From contig NZ_JABUBU010000001.1 of assembly GCF_019834675.1 (NCBI RefSeq), positions 186,001-250,000 on the forward strand: a stretch of 64,000 nucleotides of DNA. The letters are read 5' to 3'. Source of the stretch: Rhodococcoides corynebacterioides (GTDB lineage Bacteria; Actinomycetota; Actinomycetes; Mycobacteriales; Mycobacteriaceae). The position numbers and the translations under genes were made by a program. The notes under the pieces were generated by a model that worked only from the letters and a program-made list of their open reading frames with translations, made no database searches and was not told the origin of the DNA. Positions 17,323-26,162 of the stretch are shown here, in pieces (positions within the stretch are counted from its first letter, which is position 1; each line of letters begins with the position of its first letter).

Positions 17323-18888
17323 GTGACCCGTGCCGATCTCTCGGTCCACAGCCCCAACCTGCTGAGCACGCCCGATCTCGAGGGACCGGAGAACGAACCC
17401 CGCGAGGAATGCGGCGTCTTCGGCGTCTGGGCGCCCGGTGAGGACGTCGCCAAGATGACGTACTACGGCCTGTACGCGCTGCAGCATCGCGGCCAGGAAG
17501 CCGCCGGTATCGCCGTCGCCGACGGTGCACAGGTGCTGGTGTTCAAGGATCTCGGCCTGGTCAGCCAGGTGTTCGACGAGCAGACGCTCGCGGCCATGAA
17601 CGGCCACGTCGCCATCGGCCACTGCCGCTACTCCACCACCGGGTCCACCACCTGGGAGAACGCGCAGCCGATCTTCCGGACCACCGCCGCGGGCAGCGGC
17701 GTCGCCCTCGGCCACAACGGCAACCTCGTCAACACCGCGGCCCTGTCCGACCGGGCGCGGGAGGCGGGCATCATGGGTCGCCCGCGCGGCACGGGTGCCA
17801 CCTCGGACTCCGACGTGGTGGGCGCACTGCTCGCCCACGGTGCCGCCGACAGCACCATCGAGCAGGCCGCGATGGAGCTGCTCCCCACGCTCGAGGGCGC
17901 GTTCTGCCTCACCTTCATGGACGAGAACACGCTGTACGCCGCGCGTGATCCGCACGGGGTGCGCCCGCTCTCGCTCGGTCGCCTCGACCGCGGCTGGGTG
18001 GTCGCGTCCGAGACCGCCGCCCTCGACATCGTCGGCGCGTCCTTCGTCCGGGACATCGAGCCGGGTGAGTTGCTCGCCATCGACGCCGACGGCGTCCGGT
18101 CCTCGCGGTTCGCCGCACCCGAGCCCAAGGGTTGCGTGTTCGAGTACGTCTACCTCGCGCGCCCCGACAGCGTGATCGGTGGACGCTCGGTGCACTCCAC
18201 CCGCGTCGAGATCGGCCGCCGCCTGGCCGAGGAGCATCCGGCCGAGGCCGACCTGGTCATTCCGGTTCCCGAGTCCGGCACGCCCGCCGCGGTCGGCTAC
18301 GCGCAGGGCTCCGGCATTCCCTACGGCCAGGGCCTGATGAAGAACGCCTACGTCGGGCGCACCTTCATCCAGCCGTCGCAGACCATCCGCCAGCTCGGTA
18401 TCCGCCTGAAGCTCAATCCGCTGCGCGAGGTCATCCGCGGCAAGCGGCTCGTGGTGGTGGACGATTCGATCGTCCGCGGCAACACCCAGCGCGCCCTGGT
18501 CCGCATGCTGCGCGAGGCCGGTGCCCTCGAGATCCACGTGCGCATCGCCTCCCCGCCCGTGCGGTGGCCCTGCTTCTACGGCATCGACTTCGCCTCACCC
18601 GCCGAGTTGATCGCCAACGGCATGGAATCCGAGGACGGCATGCTCGAGGGTGTGCGGCAGGCCATCGGTGCCGACTCGCTCGGGTACATCTCGATCGACG
18701 GCATGATCGGCGCTTCCGAGCAGCCCTCCACCCGGCTGTGCGCGGCGTGCTTCGACGGCAACTACCCCATCGCGCTCCCGAAGGAGACCGCGATGGGCAA
18801 GAGCGTGCTCGAGAAGCTGTTCGCCGCGGCGCCGGGTCTGACCGCTCCCGCCGACGACGACAACGTGAGCGCCCTGTCCCGCCCCTGA
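17323..18888 (+). CDS. purF: Amidophosphoribosyltransferase PurF
   Basis: This 521-residue enzyme starts at GTG 17323. A short propeptide precedes the catalytic C30 of EECGVFGVW, which becomes the N-terminal nucleophile after cleavage. The glutaminase half continues with HRGQEAAGIA and GHNGN. The phosphoribosyltransferase half carries VVVDDSIVRGNTQ. Cysteines in the C-terminal half (FEYVYLARPD region, WPCFYG, LCAACF) match iron-sulfur-type PurF. It makes phosphoribosylamine, the committed step of purine synthesis. Confidence 0.97.
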   Translation: MTRADLSVHSPNLLSTPDLEGPENEPREECGVFGVWAPGEDVAKMTYYGLYALQHRGQEAAGIAVADGAQVLVFKDLGLVSQVFDEQTLAAMNGHVAIGHCRYSTTGSTTWENAQPIFRTTAAGSGVALGHNGNLVNTAALSDRAREAGIMGRPRGTGATSDSDVVGALLAHGAADSTIEQAAMELLPTLEGAFCLTFMDENTLYAARDPHGVRPLSLGRLDRGWVVASETAALDIVGASFVRDIEPGELLAIDADGVRSSRFAAPEPKGCVFEYVYLARPDSVIGGRSVHSTRVEIGRRLAEEHPAEADLVIPVPESGTPAAVGYAQGSGIPYGQGLMKNAYVGRTFIQPSQTIRQLGIRLKLNPLREVIRGKRLVVVDDSIVRGNTQRALVRMLREAGALEIHVRIASPPVRWPCFYGIDFASPAELIANGMESEDGMLEGVRQAIGADSLGYISIDGMIGASEQPSTRLCAACFDGNYPIALPKETAMGKSVLEKLFAAAPGLTAPADDDNVSALSRP

Positions 18889-18892
18889 CGCC

Positions 18893-19504
18893 GTGCTGAT
18901 CCGTCGCGCCGTCGCCGAGGCCATCGCCGCCGGAACGGTCCGGGTGCAGTACCGGCGGTGGTCGACGCGTCGCGTCAAGGTCGGCACCTGGATCCACACG
19001 CCGGTCGGCGTGATCGTGGTCGACGCGATCACCGAGGTCGACCCCGCGTCCCTGACCGACGACGACGCCCGGCCGGCCGGGGAGACCTCGGTCGCGCAGC
19101 TGCGCAAGGGTTTTCGCGGCGCCGACGGTGATCCCGTGTGGCGCATCGAGGTGTCGTTCGGCGGCGAGGATCCTCGCATCGCCCTGCGCGAGGACGACGA
19201 TCTCACCGACGACGACCTGGCGGCCCTGCGTGCGAAGGTCGACGCGATGGATGCGCGGGCGGATTCCCCGTGGGCGTGGGCGACGCTGGAGCTGATCCGC
19301 GATCACCCGGCGGTGCTCGCCGCGGACCTCGGGGCTCGGCTGGGGCTGGGGCGCGACGTGTTCAAGCCGCGGGTGCGGCGCCTGAAGGCGCTCGGCCTCA
19401 CGGAGAGCCTGCGGGTCGGGTACCGACTGTCACCGCGGGGGGAGCGGGTGCTCGACGGGGCCGTCGGACAGGCCGACAGCCCTACCGGTCATGACCGGTC
19501 ATGA
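18893..19504 (+). CDS. Hypothetical protein, ASCH-like N-terminus with C-terminal winged helix
   Basis: A 203-residue protein from GTG 18893, 4 bp after purF. The N-terminal ~120 residues (AIAAGTVRVQYRRWSTRRVKVGTWI and VVDAITEVDP) look like a small RNA-binding ASCH/PUA-type barrel. Residues about 130-195 form a winged helix (LELIRDHPAVLAADLGARL, then KPRVRRLKALGLTESLRVGYRLSPRGE). That combination suggests nucleic-acid binding. I am unsure of the family name. Two copies of ACCGGTCATG overlap its 3' end. Confidence 0.5.
   Translation: MLIRRAVAEAIAAGTVRVQYRRWSTRRVKVGTWIHTPVGVIVVDAITEVDPASLTDDDARPAGETSVAQLRKGFRGADGDPVWRIEVSFGGEDPRIALREDDDLTDDDLAALRAKVDAMDARADSPWAWATLELIRDHPAVLAADLGARLGLGRDVFKPRVRRLKALGLTESLRVGYRLSPRGERVLDGAVGQADSPTGHDRS
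19484..19503. repeat. Tandem 10-mer ACCGGTCATG x2 upstream of the ABC operon
   Basis: Two perfect head-to-tail copies of ACCGGTCATG (19484-19493, 19494-19503) contain overlapping GGTCATGACC palindromes. They span the end of the winged-helix gene and lie about 120 bp before the oligopeptide-binding protein gene, so they could be an operator. Confidence 0.4.
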
Positions 19505-19621
19505 CTGAAAAACGCATTCGTCACACGATCGTCACACCGCCTCGGTAATCTTCCGTTCACCGAAACGCACTGTCGTACGACACCCGTCTGCTGTGCGACG
19601 ACGAACGAAGGATCACCCACC

Positions 19622-21262
19622 ATGAGCGTGCCCTCCCGAGGACGCACCGCGCGCGTGTTCAGCACCCGTACCGCCGCCGTGTCCCTCATGTCCGTAGCCG
19701 CCCTCACGGCGGCTGCCTGCGGCTCCGGCCGTACCGACGACGGCGGCGGCGGGGGCGGCGAGGCCGGCGGCGACGCGCTGGTGGTCGGCACCACCGACCA
19801 GGTCTACTCCCTCGACCCGGCCGCCTCGTACGACAACGGCTCGTTCACCATCATGAACCAGGTCTATCCGTTCCTGATGAACTATGCGCCGGGCAGCGAC
19901 GAGTTGAAGCCCGACGCCGCGGAGAACTGCGAGTTCAGCCAGCCGACCGTGTACTCCTGCACGCTGAAGGACGGCCTGACCTTCGCCAACGGCAATGCGC
20001 TGACCAGCGAGGACGTCAAGTTCTCCTTCGACCGCATCGTCTCCATCGACGATCCCAACGGCCCGTCGTCGTTGCTCGCCAACCTCGACTCGGTGGCGGC
20101 GCCGGACGATCGCACGGTCGAGTTCACCCTGAAGGCCCCGAACGATCAGACCTTCCCGCAGGTGCTCGCCACCAACGCCGGGCCGATCGTCGACTCGCAG
20201 GTCTTCTCGGCCGACGCGATCCTCGACGACAACGCGGTGGTGGCCGGCAAGCCGTTCGCCGGGCCGTACGCCATCGACAGCTACGAGAAGAACTCCCTGG
20301 TGAGCTTCTCCGCGTTCGACGGCTACCAGGGCACGCTGGGCGCCCCGAAGACCGCGTCGGTCACGCTGCGCACCTACACCAGCGCCGACAACCTCAAGCT
20401 CGACATGCAGAACAAGTCCATCGACGTCGCGTGGCGCTCGCTCACCCCGACCGACATCGAGTCGCTCGAGGGCACCGAGGGTCTGACCGTGCACGAGGGC
20501 CCCGGCGGCGAGCTGCGCTACGTCGTGTTCAACCTGAACACCATGCCCGGCGGAACCCCGGAGCAGAAGCTGGCGATCCGCAAGGCCGTCGCGTCGTCCG
20601 TCGACCGTGAGGCGCTGTCGGAGAACGTCTACAAGGGCACGTTCACCCCGGCGTGGTCGGTGGTGCCCAGCGGCCTCGAGGGCGCCAACAGTGCCTTCAA
20701 GGACATCTACGGCGAGGCGCCGAACAAGGACGAGGCCGCGAAGTTCCTGTCCGACGCCGGCGTGCAGACGCCCGTCGCGGTCAACCTGCAGTACAACCCC
20801 GATCACTACGGGTCCAGCTCGTCCGAGGAGTACGCCGCGGTCAAGGCGCAGCTCGAGGCCACCGGCCTGTTCACGGTGAACCTGCAGTCCACCGAGTGGA
20901 ACACCTACAACAAGGAACGCGTCGCGGACACCTATCCCGTGTACCAGCTGGGCTGGTTCCCGGACTTCCCGGACGCCGACAACTACCTGACGCCGTTCTT
21001 CGCGCCGGACAACTTCCTGCAGAACCACTTCGACAACCCCGAGATCACGGCGCTGATCGACGCCGAGCGCACCGAGACCGACGAGGCTCGTCGCAGCGAG
21101 ATCATCGGGGAGATCCAGACCAAGATGGCGCAGGATCACGTCTCGACGCTGCCGCTGCTCGAGGGCAAGCAGATCGCGATCTCGACCGACTCCGTCACCG
21201 GTGTCGACGAGACCCTCGACGCGTCGTTCAAGTTCCGCTTCACCCCCATCGCGAAGGGCTGA
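19622..21262 (+). CDS. Peptide ABC transporter substrate-binding lipoprotein (family 5)
   Basis: A 546-residue extracytoplasmic solute-binding protein. A lipoprotein signal peptide ends at LTAAAC (cysteine near residue 35), followed by a glycine-rich linker. The mature part has the family-5 layout: VYSLDPAASYDNGSF near the start, SEDVKFSFDRI, KAVASSVDREAL, and a C-terminal SVTGVDETLDASFKFRF. It captures oligopeptides, or possibly nickel or an opine, for the permeases and ATPase encoded next. A -10-like TAATCT lies at 19546-19551. It heads a four-gene operon. Confidence 0.93.
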   Translation: MSVPSRGRTARVFSTRTAAVSLMSVAALTAAACGSGRTDDGGGGGGEAGGDALVVGTTDQVYSLDPAASYDNGSFTIMNQVYPFLMNYAPGSDELKPDAAENCEFSQPTVYSCTLKDGLTFANGNALTSEDVKFSFDRIVSIDDPNGPSSLLANLDSVAAPDDRTVEFTLKAPNDQTFPQVLATNAGPIVDSQVFSADAILDDNAVVAGKPFAGPYAIDSYEKNSLVSFSAFDGYQGTLGAPKTASVTLRTYTSADNLKLDMQNKSIDVAWRSLTPTDIESLEGTEGLTVHEGPGGELRYVVFNLNTMPGGTPEQKLAIRKAVASSVDREALSENVYKGTFTPAWSVVPSGLEGANSAFKDIYGEAPNKDEAAKFLSDAGVQTPVAVNLQYNPDHYGSSSSEEYAAVKAQLEATGLFTVNLQSTEWNTYNKERVADTYPVYQLGWFPDFPDADNYLTPFFAPDNFLQNHFDNPEITALIDAERTETDEARRSEIIGEIQTKMAQDHVSTLPLLEGKQIAISTDSVTGVDETLDASFKFRFTPIAKG

Positions 21263-21264
21263 GC

Positions 21265-22353
21265 ATGACCACCACCACGCCGGACGAGGCGTCGGTGGGG
21301 AAGCAGTCACGGGCGAGCGCGTCGTCACGCTACGGCGCGCTCGCCCGTTATCTCGTGATCCGGTTCCTGCTGATCGTCCCGACGGCGTGGATCCTGGTCA
21401 CGGTGGTCTTCTTCCTCATGCGCGTGCTCGGAGACCCCATCAGCGCCGCCCTCGGCGGACGGCTGCCCGCCGACCAGATCGCCGAACGCCGCGCCGCCGC
21501 CGGGTACGACCGGCCGATCCTCGTGCAGTACTGGGAATATCTGTCCGGCCTGGTGCGCGGTGACTTCGGTCGCGCCGCGACCAACAACCAGGAGATCAGC
21601 AGCGTGCTGATCACCAACGGCGCCGCCACCCTCGAGCTCGCCTTCTGGGCGTTGCTGGTGGCCTTCGCCGTCGGCATCCCGCTCGGCTTCTACGCCGCCA
21701 CGCGTCGGGACTCGTTCTCCGACGGCACCCTGCGCATCCTCGCGATCCTCTTCTACGCCGCGCCCGTGTTCTTCGTGGGCATGCTGCTCAAGCTCGTGTT
21801 CGCGGTGAAGCTGGGCTGGCTGCCGGTGGCGGGCCGCGCGAGCACCGACGTCGAACTCGCCCTGCGGAACGTCTCGCCGAAGACCAACATCCTGCTGATC
21901 GATTCCATCCTCTACGGCGAGCCCGCCTACACCGTCGACGTGCTGAAGCACGCCGTGCTCCCGGCGATCGCGCTGGGCCTGCTGACGGCGGGCGTGTTCC
22001 TGCGCCTGGTGCGCGTCAACCTGCTGCAGACCCTGCAGGCCGGGTACGTCGACGCCGCGCGCGCCCGCGGACTGTCGGCCCGCACGGTGGCCCGTCGTCA
22101 CGCCTTCCGCAACGCCCTGATCCCCGTGGTCACGGTGATGGGCCTGCAGATCGCGATGCTGCTCGGCGGGGCCGTCCTCACCGAGACCACGTTCGAGTGG
22201 CAGGGCCTGGGCTACCAGCTCGCCCGATACCTGCAGGCGCGCGACTTCGTCGCCGTCCAGGGCATCGTGACCTTCCTGGCCATCGTGGTCGCGGTGATCA
22301 GCTTCCTCACGGACGCGATTGTGGCCCTCGTCGACCCGCGGGTGAGGTTCTGA
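21265..22353 (+). CDS. Peptide ABC transporter permease (DppB/OppB type)
   Basis: A 362-residue permease from ATG 21265, 2 bp after the binding-protein stop. It has six predicted membrane segments, the OppB-type N-terminal RFLLIVPTAWILVTVVFFLMRVLGDP, and the EAA-like loop YVDAARARGLSARTVARRHAFRNALIPVVT that contacts the ATPase. It pairs with the next permease. The next ATG overlaps its stop by 1 bp (TGATG). Confidence 0.95.
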   Translation: MTTTTPDEASVGKQSRASASSRYGALARYLVIRFLLIVPTAWILVTVVFFLMRVLGDPISAALGGRLPADQIAERRAAAGYDRPILVQYWEYLSGLVRGDFGRAATNNQEISSVLITNGAATLELAFWALLVAFAVGIPLGFYAATRRDSFSDGTLRILAILFYAAPVFFVGMLLKLVFAVKLGWLPVAGRASTDVELALRNVSPKTNILLIDSILYGEPAYTVDVLKHAVLPAIALGLLTAGVFLRLVRVNLLQTLQAGYVDAARARGLSARTVARRHAFRNALIPVVTVMGLQIAMLLGGAVLTETTFEWQGLGYQLARYLQARDFVAVQGIVTFLAIVVAVISFLTDAIVALVDPRVRF

Positions 22354-23312
22354 TGACCATCGAAGTGACCGTCGGCGAGATCGAGGCGCCGAAGCGCCGG
22401 CGCGGGGTGCCGGGACTGGCGATCGTCCGGTCGAGCGCCGGGCTGCAGAAGGCCACCATCGTCATCGGCCTGATCCTCGTCGCCGCGTTCGTGATCATGG
22501 CCGTCTTTGCGCCGCTCATCGCCCCGTTCGGGTTCTCCCAGACCTCGGCCGACGGCGTCGATTTCGCCCGGCAGGCGGGACCGAGCGCCGATCACCTCTT
22601 CGGCACCTCGGTACGCGGGGAGGACGTCTTTTCCCGCGTCGTGTGGGGCGCCCGGACCGCGCTGTTGGTGATCGGGGTGTCGCTGGTGCTCTCCATCGCC
22701 GTCGGCGTGCCGCTGGGACTGCTGTCCGGCTACATCGGCCGCTGGGTGGACCGCGTGCTCGTGCTGTTCATGGACGCCATGTACGCCTTCCCGAGTCTGC
22801 TTCTCGCCGTGGTGGTCTCGATCGTCGTGGCCGGCGGTCAGTCGAGCAGCTTCGGCGGCGTGCTGTCGGCGGCGGTCGCGATCACCGCGGTGTTCGTGCC
22901 GCAGTACTTCCGGGTGGTGCGCAACGCCACGGTGTCGGTGAAGACCGAGCCGTACGTCGACGCTGCCCGCGTCACGGGGGCGAGCCCACTGCGCATCATG
23001 TTCCGGCACATCCTCGCCAACGTCACCCAGACGCTGCCGGTGATCCTCACGCTCAACGGTGCGGAAGCGATTCTCACGCTCGCCGGCCTCGGCTTCCTCG
23101 GGTTCGGCATCGAACCGACGTCGGCGTCGGAGTGGGGCTACGACCTCAACAAGGCGCTGCCGGACATCTCCAACGGCATCTGGTGGACGTCGATCTTCCC
23201 CGGCACGGCCATCGTGCTGGTGGTGCTCGGCATGACCATGGTCGGCGAATCCGTCAGCGAGACACTCAATCCCGTACTGCGTACGCGCCGTCGGGCCAAG
23301 GACGGATCATGA
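22353..23312 (+). CDS. Peptide ABC transporter permease (DppC/OppC type)
   Basis: A 319-residue permease starting at ATG 22353, overlapping the previous stop. The N-terminal cytoplasmic tail is followed by six membrane segments. The periplasmic HLFGTSVRGEDVFSRVVWGAR motif is typical of the DppC/OppC branch and the ATPase-contact loop is YVDAARVTGASPLRIMFRHI. It forms the channel with the DppB-type permease. The ATPase ATG overlaps its stop (ATGA). Confidence 0.95.
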   Translation: MTIEVTVGEIEAPKRRRGVPGLAIVRSSAGLQKATIVIGLILVAAFVIMAVFAPLIAPFGFSQTSADGVDFARQAGPSADHLFGTSVRGEDVFSRVVWGARTALLVIGVSLVLSIAVGVPLGLLSGYIGRWVDRVLVLFMDAMYAFPSLLLAVVVSIVVAGGQSSSFGGVLSAAVAITAVFVPQYFRVVRNATVSVKTEPYVDAARVTGASPLRIMFRHILANVTQTLPVILTLNGAEAILTLAGLGFLGFGIEPTSASEWGYDLNKALPDISNGIWWTSIFPGTAIVLVVLGMTMVGESVSETLNPVLRTRRRAKDGS

Positions 23313-24925
23313 CCACTCCTGCCCTCACCCTGACGGACCTGTCGGTCACCTTCGCCACCGACGGCGGCGCCGTCCGTGCCGTCTCCGAGGTCTCGTTCGA
23401 CGTCCGTCCGGGCGAAGTGCTCGCCGTGGTGGGGGAGTCCGGGTCCGGCAAGTCCGTCAGCGTGCGGTCCGCCATCGGGTTGCTGCCGGGGACGGCGTCG
23501 GTGCGCGGCTCGGTCACCCTCGGCGACCGCGAGGTGATCGGACTCGGCGACAAGCAATGGGCGCAGTTGCGCGGCCGCGACGTGGCGATGGTGTTCCAGG
23601 AACCGGGCAGTGCCCTCGACCCCCTGTTCACCGTCGGCTACCAGATCGTCGAAGCGCTGCGCGCCCATCCCGGAGCCGACGGCACCCGGATGGACAAGAA
23701 GGCCGCCCGCCGACGCGCGATCGAGTTGCTCGAGCTCGTCGGCCTGCCCGATCCGGAACGACGCTTCGGCTACTACCCGCACGAGCTGTCCGGCGGGCAG
23801 AAGCAGCGCGTGATGATCGCGATCGCCATCTCCTGCGAGGCCAAGGTGATCATCGCCGACGAGCCCACGACGGCCCTCGACGTCACCGTGCAGGCCGAGA
23901 TCCTCAACCTGCTGCGCGACCTCAAGGACCGGCTGGGCTGCGCGATCGTCCTCATCACCCACAGCATGGGCGTGGTGGCCGACATCGCCGACCGCGTCGT
24001 GGTGATGAAGGACGGCGAGGTGGTCGAGGAGGCCACCGTCCACGACCTCTTCGAGTCCCCGTCGGCCGAGTACACGCGCACGCTGCTCGCCGCGGTCCCG
24101 ACGCTCGACCCCGTGGTGGCCGACCGGACCGTCTCCGACGAGGTGGTCCTGTCGGTCCGCGATCTGACGGTGCAGTTCCCGGGCGGCCTCGGCCAACCGG
24201 TGTTCCGCGCCGTCGACGACGTCTCGTTCGACTTGCACCGCGGCGAGACGCTCGGCCTGGTGGGGGAGTCGGGCTCCGGCAAGTCGACCATCGGGCGGTG
24301 CGTCGCGGCCCTGCAGAAGCCGACGTCCGGCTCCGTCGCGGTCCTCGGCCAGGACGTCGGTCGCCTGCGCGGCAAGGACCTCAAGGCGCTGCGCAAGCGC
24401 TTCGGTTTCGTGTTCCAGGACCCCTCGACCTCCCTCAACCCGCGGCTCACCGTCGGTAAGGCGGTCGCCGAACCGCTGATCGTGCACGGGGTGGGCAAGA
24501 CCGAGATCGCGCGCACCGTGCGTGAGTGGCTCGACGCCGTGAAGCTGCCGTCCGGCACCGACGCCCGGTACCCGCACGAGCTCTCCGGCGGTCAGCGGCA
24601 ACGGGCGTCGCTCGCCCGCGCGCTGGTGCTGAAGCCGGACCTGCTGGTGGCCGACGAGCCGACCAGCGCGCTCGACGTCTCGGTGCAGGCGGCGGTGCTG
24701 GACCTGTTCGAGGAGTTGCAGGCCGAGTTGCAGTTCGCCTGCCTCTTCGTCAGCCACGACCTGGCCGTCGTGGACCGGCTCGCCCATCGGGTCGCGGTGT
24801 TGCGGAACGGCGCCGTGGTGGAGCAGGGGAGCCCCTCGCGCATCCTCCGCGAGCCCGCCGAGGAGTACACCCGCCGCCTGATCGCCGCGATCCCGGAGCC
24901 CCGGGTGACGCGGGACCGGCCGTGA
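23309..24925 (+). CDS. Dual-domain peptide ABC transporter ATPase (OppD-OppF fusion)
   Basis: A 538-residue protein with two complete ATPase domains. Each has a Walker A (GESGSGKS, near residues 48 and 320), an ABC signature (LSGGQKQR and LSGGQRQR) and a Walker B (VIIADEPTTALD and LLVADEPTSALD). It corresponds to OppD and OppF in one chain, so a single polypeptide powers both permeases. It begins inside the OppC-type stop. The operon ends about 80 bp before purM. Confidence 0.95.
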   Translation: MTTPALTLTDLSVTFATDGGAVRAVSEVSFDVRPGEVLAVVGESGSGKSVSVRSAIGLLPGTASVRGSVTLGDREVIGLGDKQWAQLRGRDVAMVFQEPGSALDPLFTVGYQIVEALRAHPGADGTRMDKKAARRRAIELLELVGLPDPERRFGYYPHELSGGQKQRVMIAIAISCEAKVIIADEPTTALDVTVQAEILNLLRDLKDRLGCAIVLITHSMGVVADIADRVVVMKDGEVVEEATVHDLFESPSAEYTRTLLAAVPTLDPVVADRTVSDEVVLSVRDLTVQFPGGLGQPVFRAVDDVSFDLHRGETLGLVGESGSGKSTIGRCVAALQKPTSGSVAVLGQDVGRLRGKDLKALRKRFGFVFQDPSTSLNPRLTVGKAVAEPLIVHGVGKTEIARTVREWLDAVKLPSGTDARYPHELSGGQRQRASLARALVLKPDLLVADEPTSALDVSVQAAVLDLFEELQAELQFACLFVSHDLAVVDRLAHRVAVLRNGAVVEQGSPSRILREPAEEYTRRLIAAIPEPRVTRDRP

Positions 24926-25004
24926 GGGTGCTCCGGTACCGTAAGGGCGCAGTCGGCCCGGGTTCCGGGCCGTCCCCCGACAGCAGTTACGGAGCGCGAC
25001 ACCC

Positions 25005-26102
25005 ATGACCGACGACACCCAGCAGCACGGCAGCGTCCCGTCCTCGGGAGGCGCGTCGTACGCGGCAGCGGGGGTGGACATCGAGGCGGGTGACCGCGCC
25101 GTCGAGCTGTTCGCGCCGCTGGCCAAGCGTGCGACGCGGCCCGAGGTCATGGGTGGCCTCGGCGGATTCGCGGGCCTGTTCGCGCTGAAGGGCGGGTACC
25201 GGGAGCCCCTCCTCGCCGCCTCCACCGACGGCGTCGGCACCAAGCTGGCCGTGGCGCAGGCGCTGGACAAGCACGACACCGTGGGCATCGACCTGGTCGC
25301 CATGGTGGTCGACGACCTGGTGGTGTGCGGCGCCGAGCCGCTGTTCCTGCAGGACTACATCGCAGTCGGCCGCGTGGTGCCCGAACACGTCGCCCAGCTG
25401 GTCGCCGGCATCTCCGACGGCTGCGTGCAGGCCGGGTGCGCCCTGCTCGGCGGCGAGACCGCCGAGCACCCCGGCATGATGGCCGACGGTGAATACGACC
25501 TCTCGGCCACCGGCGTCGGCGTCGTCGAGGCCGACGACGTGCTGGGGCCGGACCGGGTGCGTCCCGGTGACGTCGTCATCGCGATGGGCTCGTCCGGGCT
25601 GCACTCCAACGGCTACTCCCTGGCCCGCAAGGTGCTGCTCGAGATCAGCCGCATGTCGCTGACCGGTCACGTCGAGGAGTTCGGCCGCACCCTCGGCGAG
25701 GAGATGCTCGAACCCACCCGCATCTACGCCAAGGACTGCCTCGCGCTCGCCGCCGAGGCCGACGTGCGCACGTTCTGCCACGTCACCGGCGGCGGACTGG
25801 CGGCCAACCTCGCTCGCGTCATGCCGAAGGGTCTGGTCGCCGAACTCGACCGCGGCACGTGGTCGCCGGCCCCGATCTTCGCGATGATCGCCCAGCGCGG
25901 CCGCGTCGAGCGAGCCGAGATGGACAAGACGTTCAACATGGGCGTCGGCATGGTGGCCGTCGTCGCTCCCGAGGACGTCGACCGCGCCATGGCCGTGCTC
26001 ACGGCCCGCCACATCGACTGCTGGACCCTCGGCACGGTGCGCAAGGCCGACAACGGCTCGGACGAGCGTGCCGTGCTGGTGGGGAACCACCCGCGCTTCT
26101 GA
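25005..26102 (+). CDS. purM: Phosphoribosylformylglycinamidine cyclo-ligase (AIR synthetase) PurM
   Basis: This 365-residue enzyme starts at ATG 25005. Signatures are YAAAGVDIEAGDRAVE, STDGVGTKLAVA, GGETAEHPGMM, SSGLHSNGYSL and HVTGGGLAANLARVMP. It closes FGAM to aminoimidazole ribotide, the step after PurSQL. A TACCGT hexamer at 24937-24942 may be its -10. The separate promoter suggests it is read independently of the upstream ABC operon. Confidence 0.97.
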   Translation: MTDDTQQHGSVPSSGGASYAAAGVDIEAGDRAVELFAPLAKRATRPEVMGGLGGFAGLFALKGGYREPLLAASTDGVGTKLAVAQALDKHDTVGIDLVAMVVDDLVVCGAEPLFLQDYIAVGRVVPEHVAQLVAGISDGCVQAGCALLGGETAEHPGMMADGEYDLSATGVGVVEADDVLGPDRVRPGDVVIAMGSSGLHSNGYSLARKVLLEISRMSLTGHVEEFGRTLGEEMLEPTRIYAKDCLALAAEADVRTFCHVTGGGLAANLARVMPKGLVAELDRGTWSPAPIFAMIAQRGRVERAEMDKTFNMGVGMVAVVAPEDVDRAMAVLTARHIDCWTLGTVRKADNGSDERAVLVGNHPRF

Positions 26103-26162
26103 CGTCCCGTCCCGCGAGGCGGTCGGCCGTTTCCCGGCCGTCCGCACGGGCACCCGTCGCGC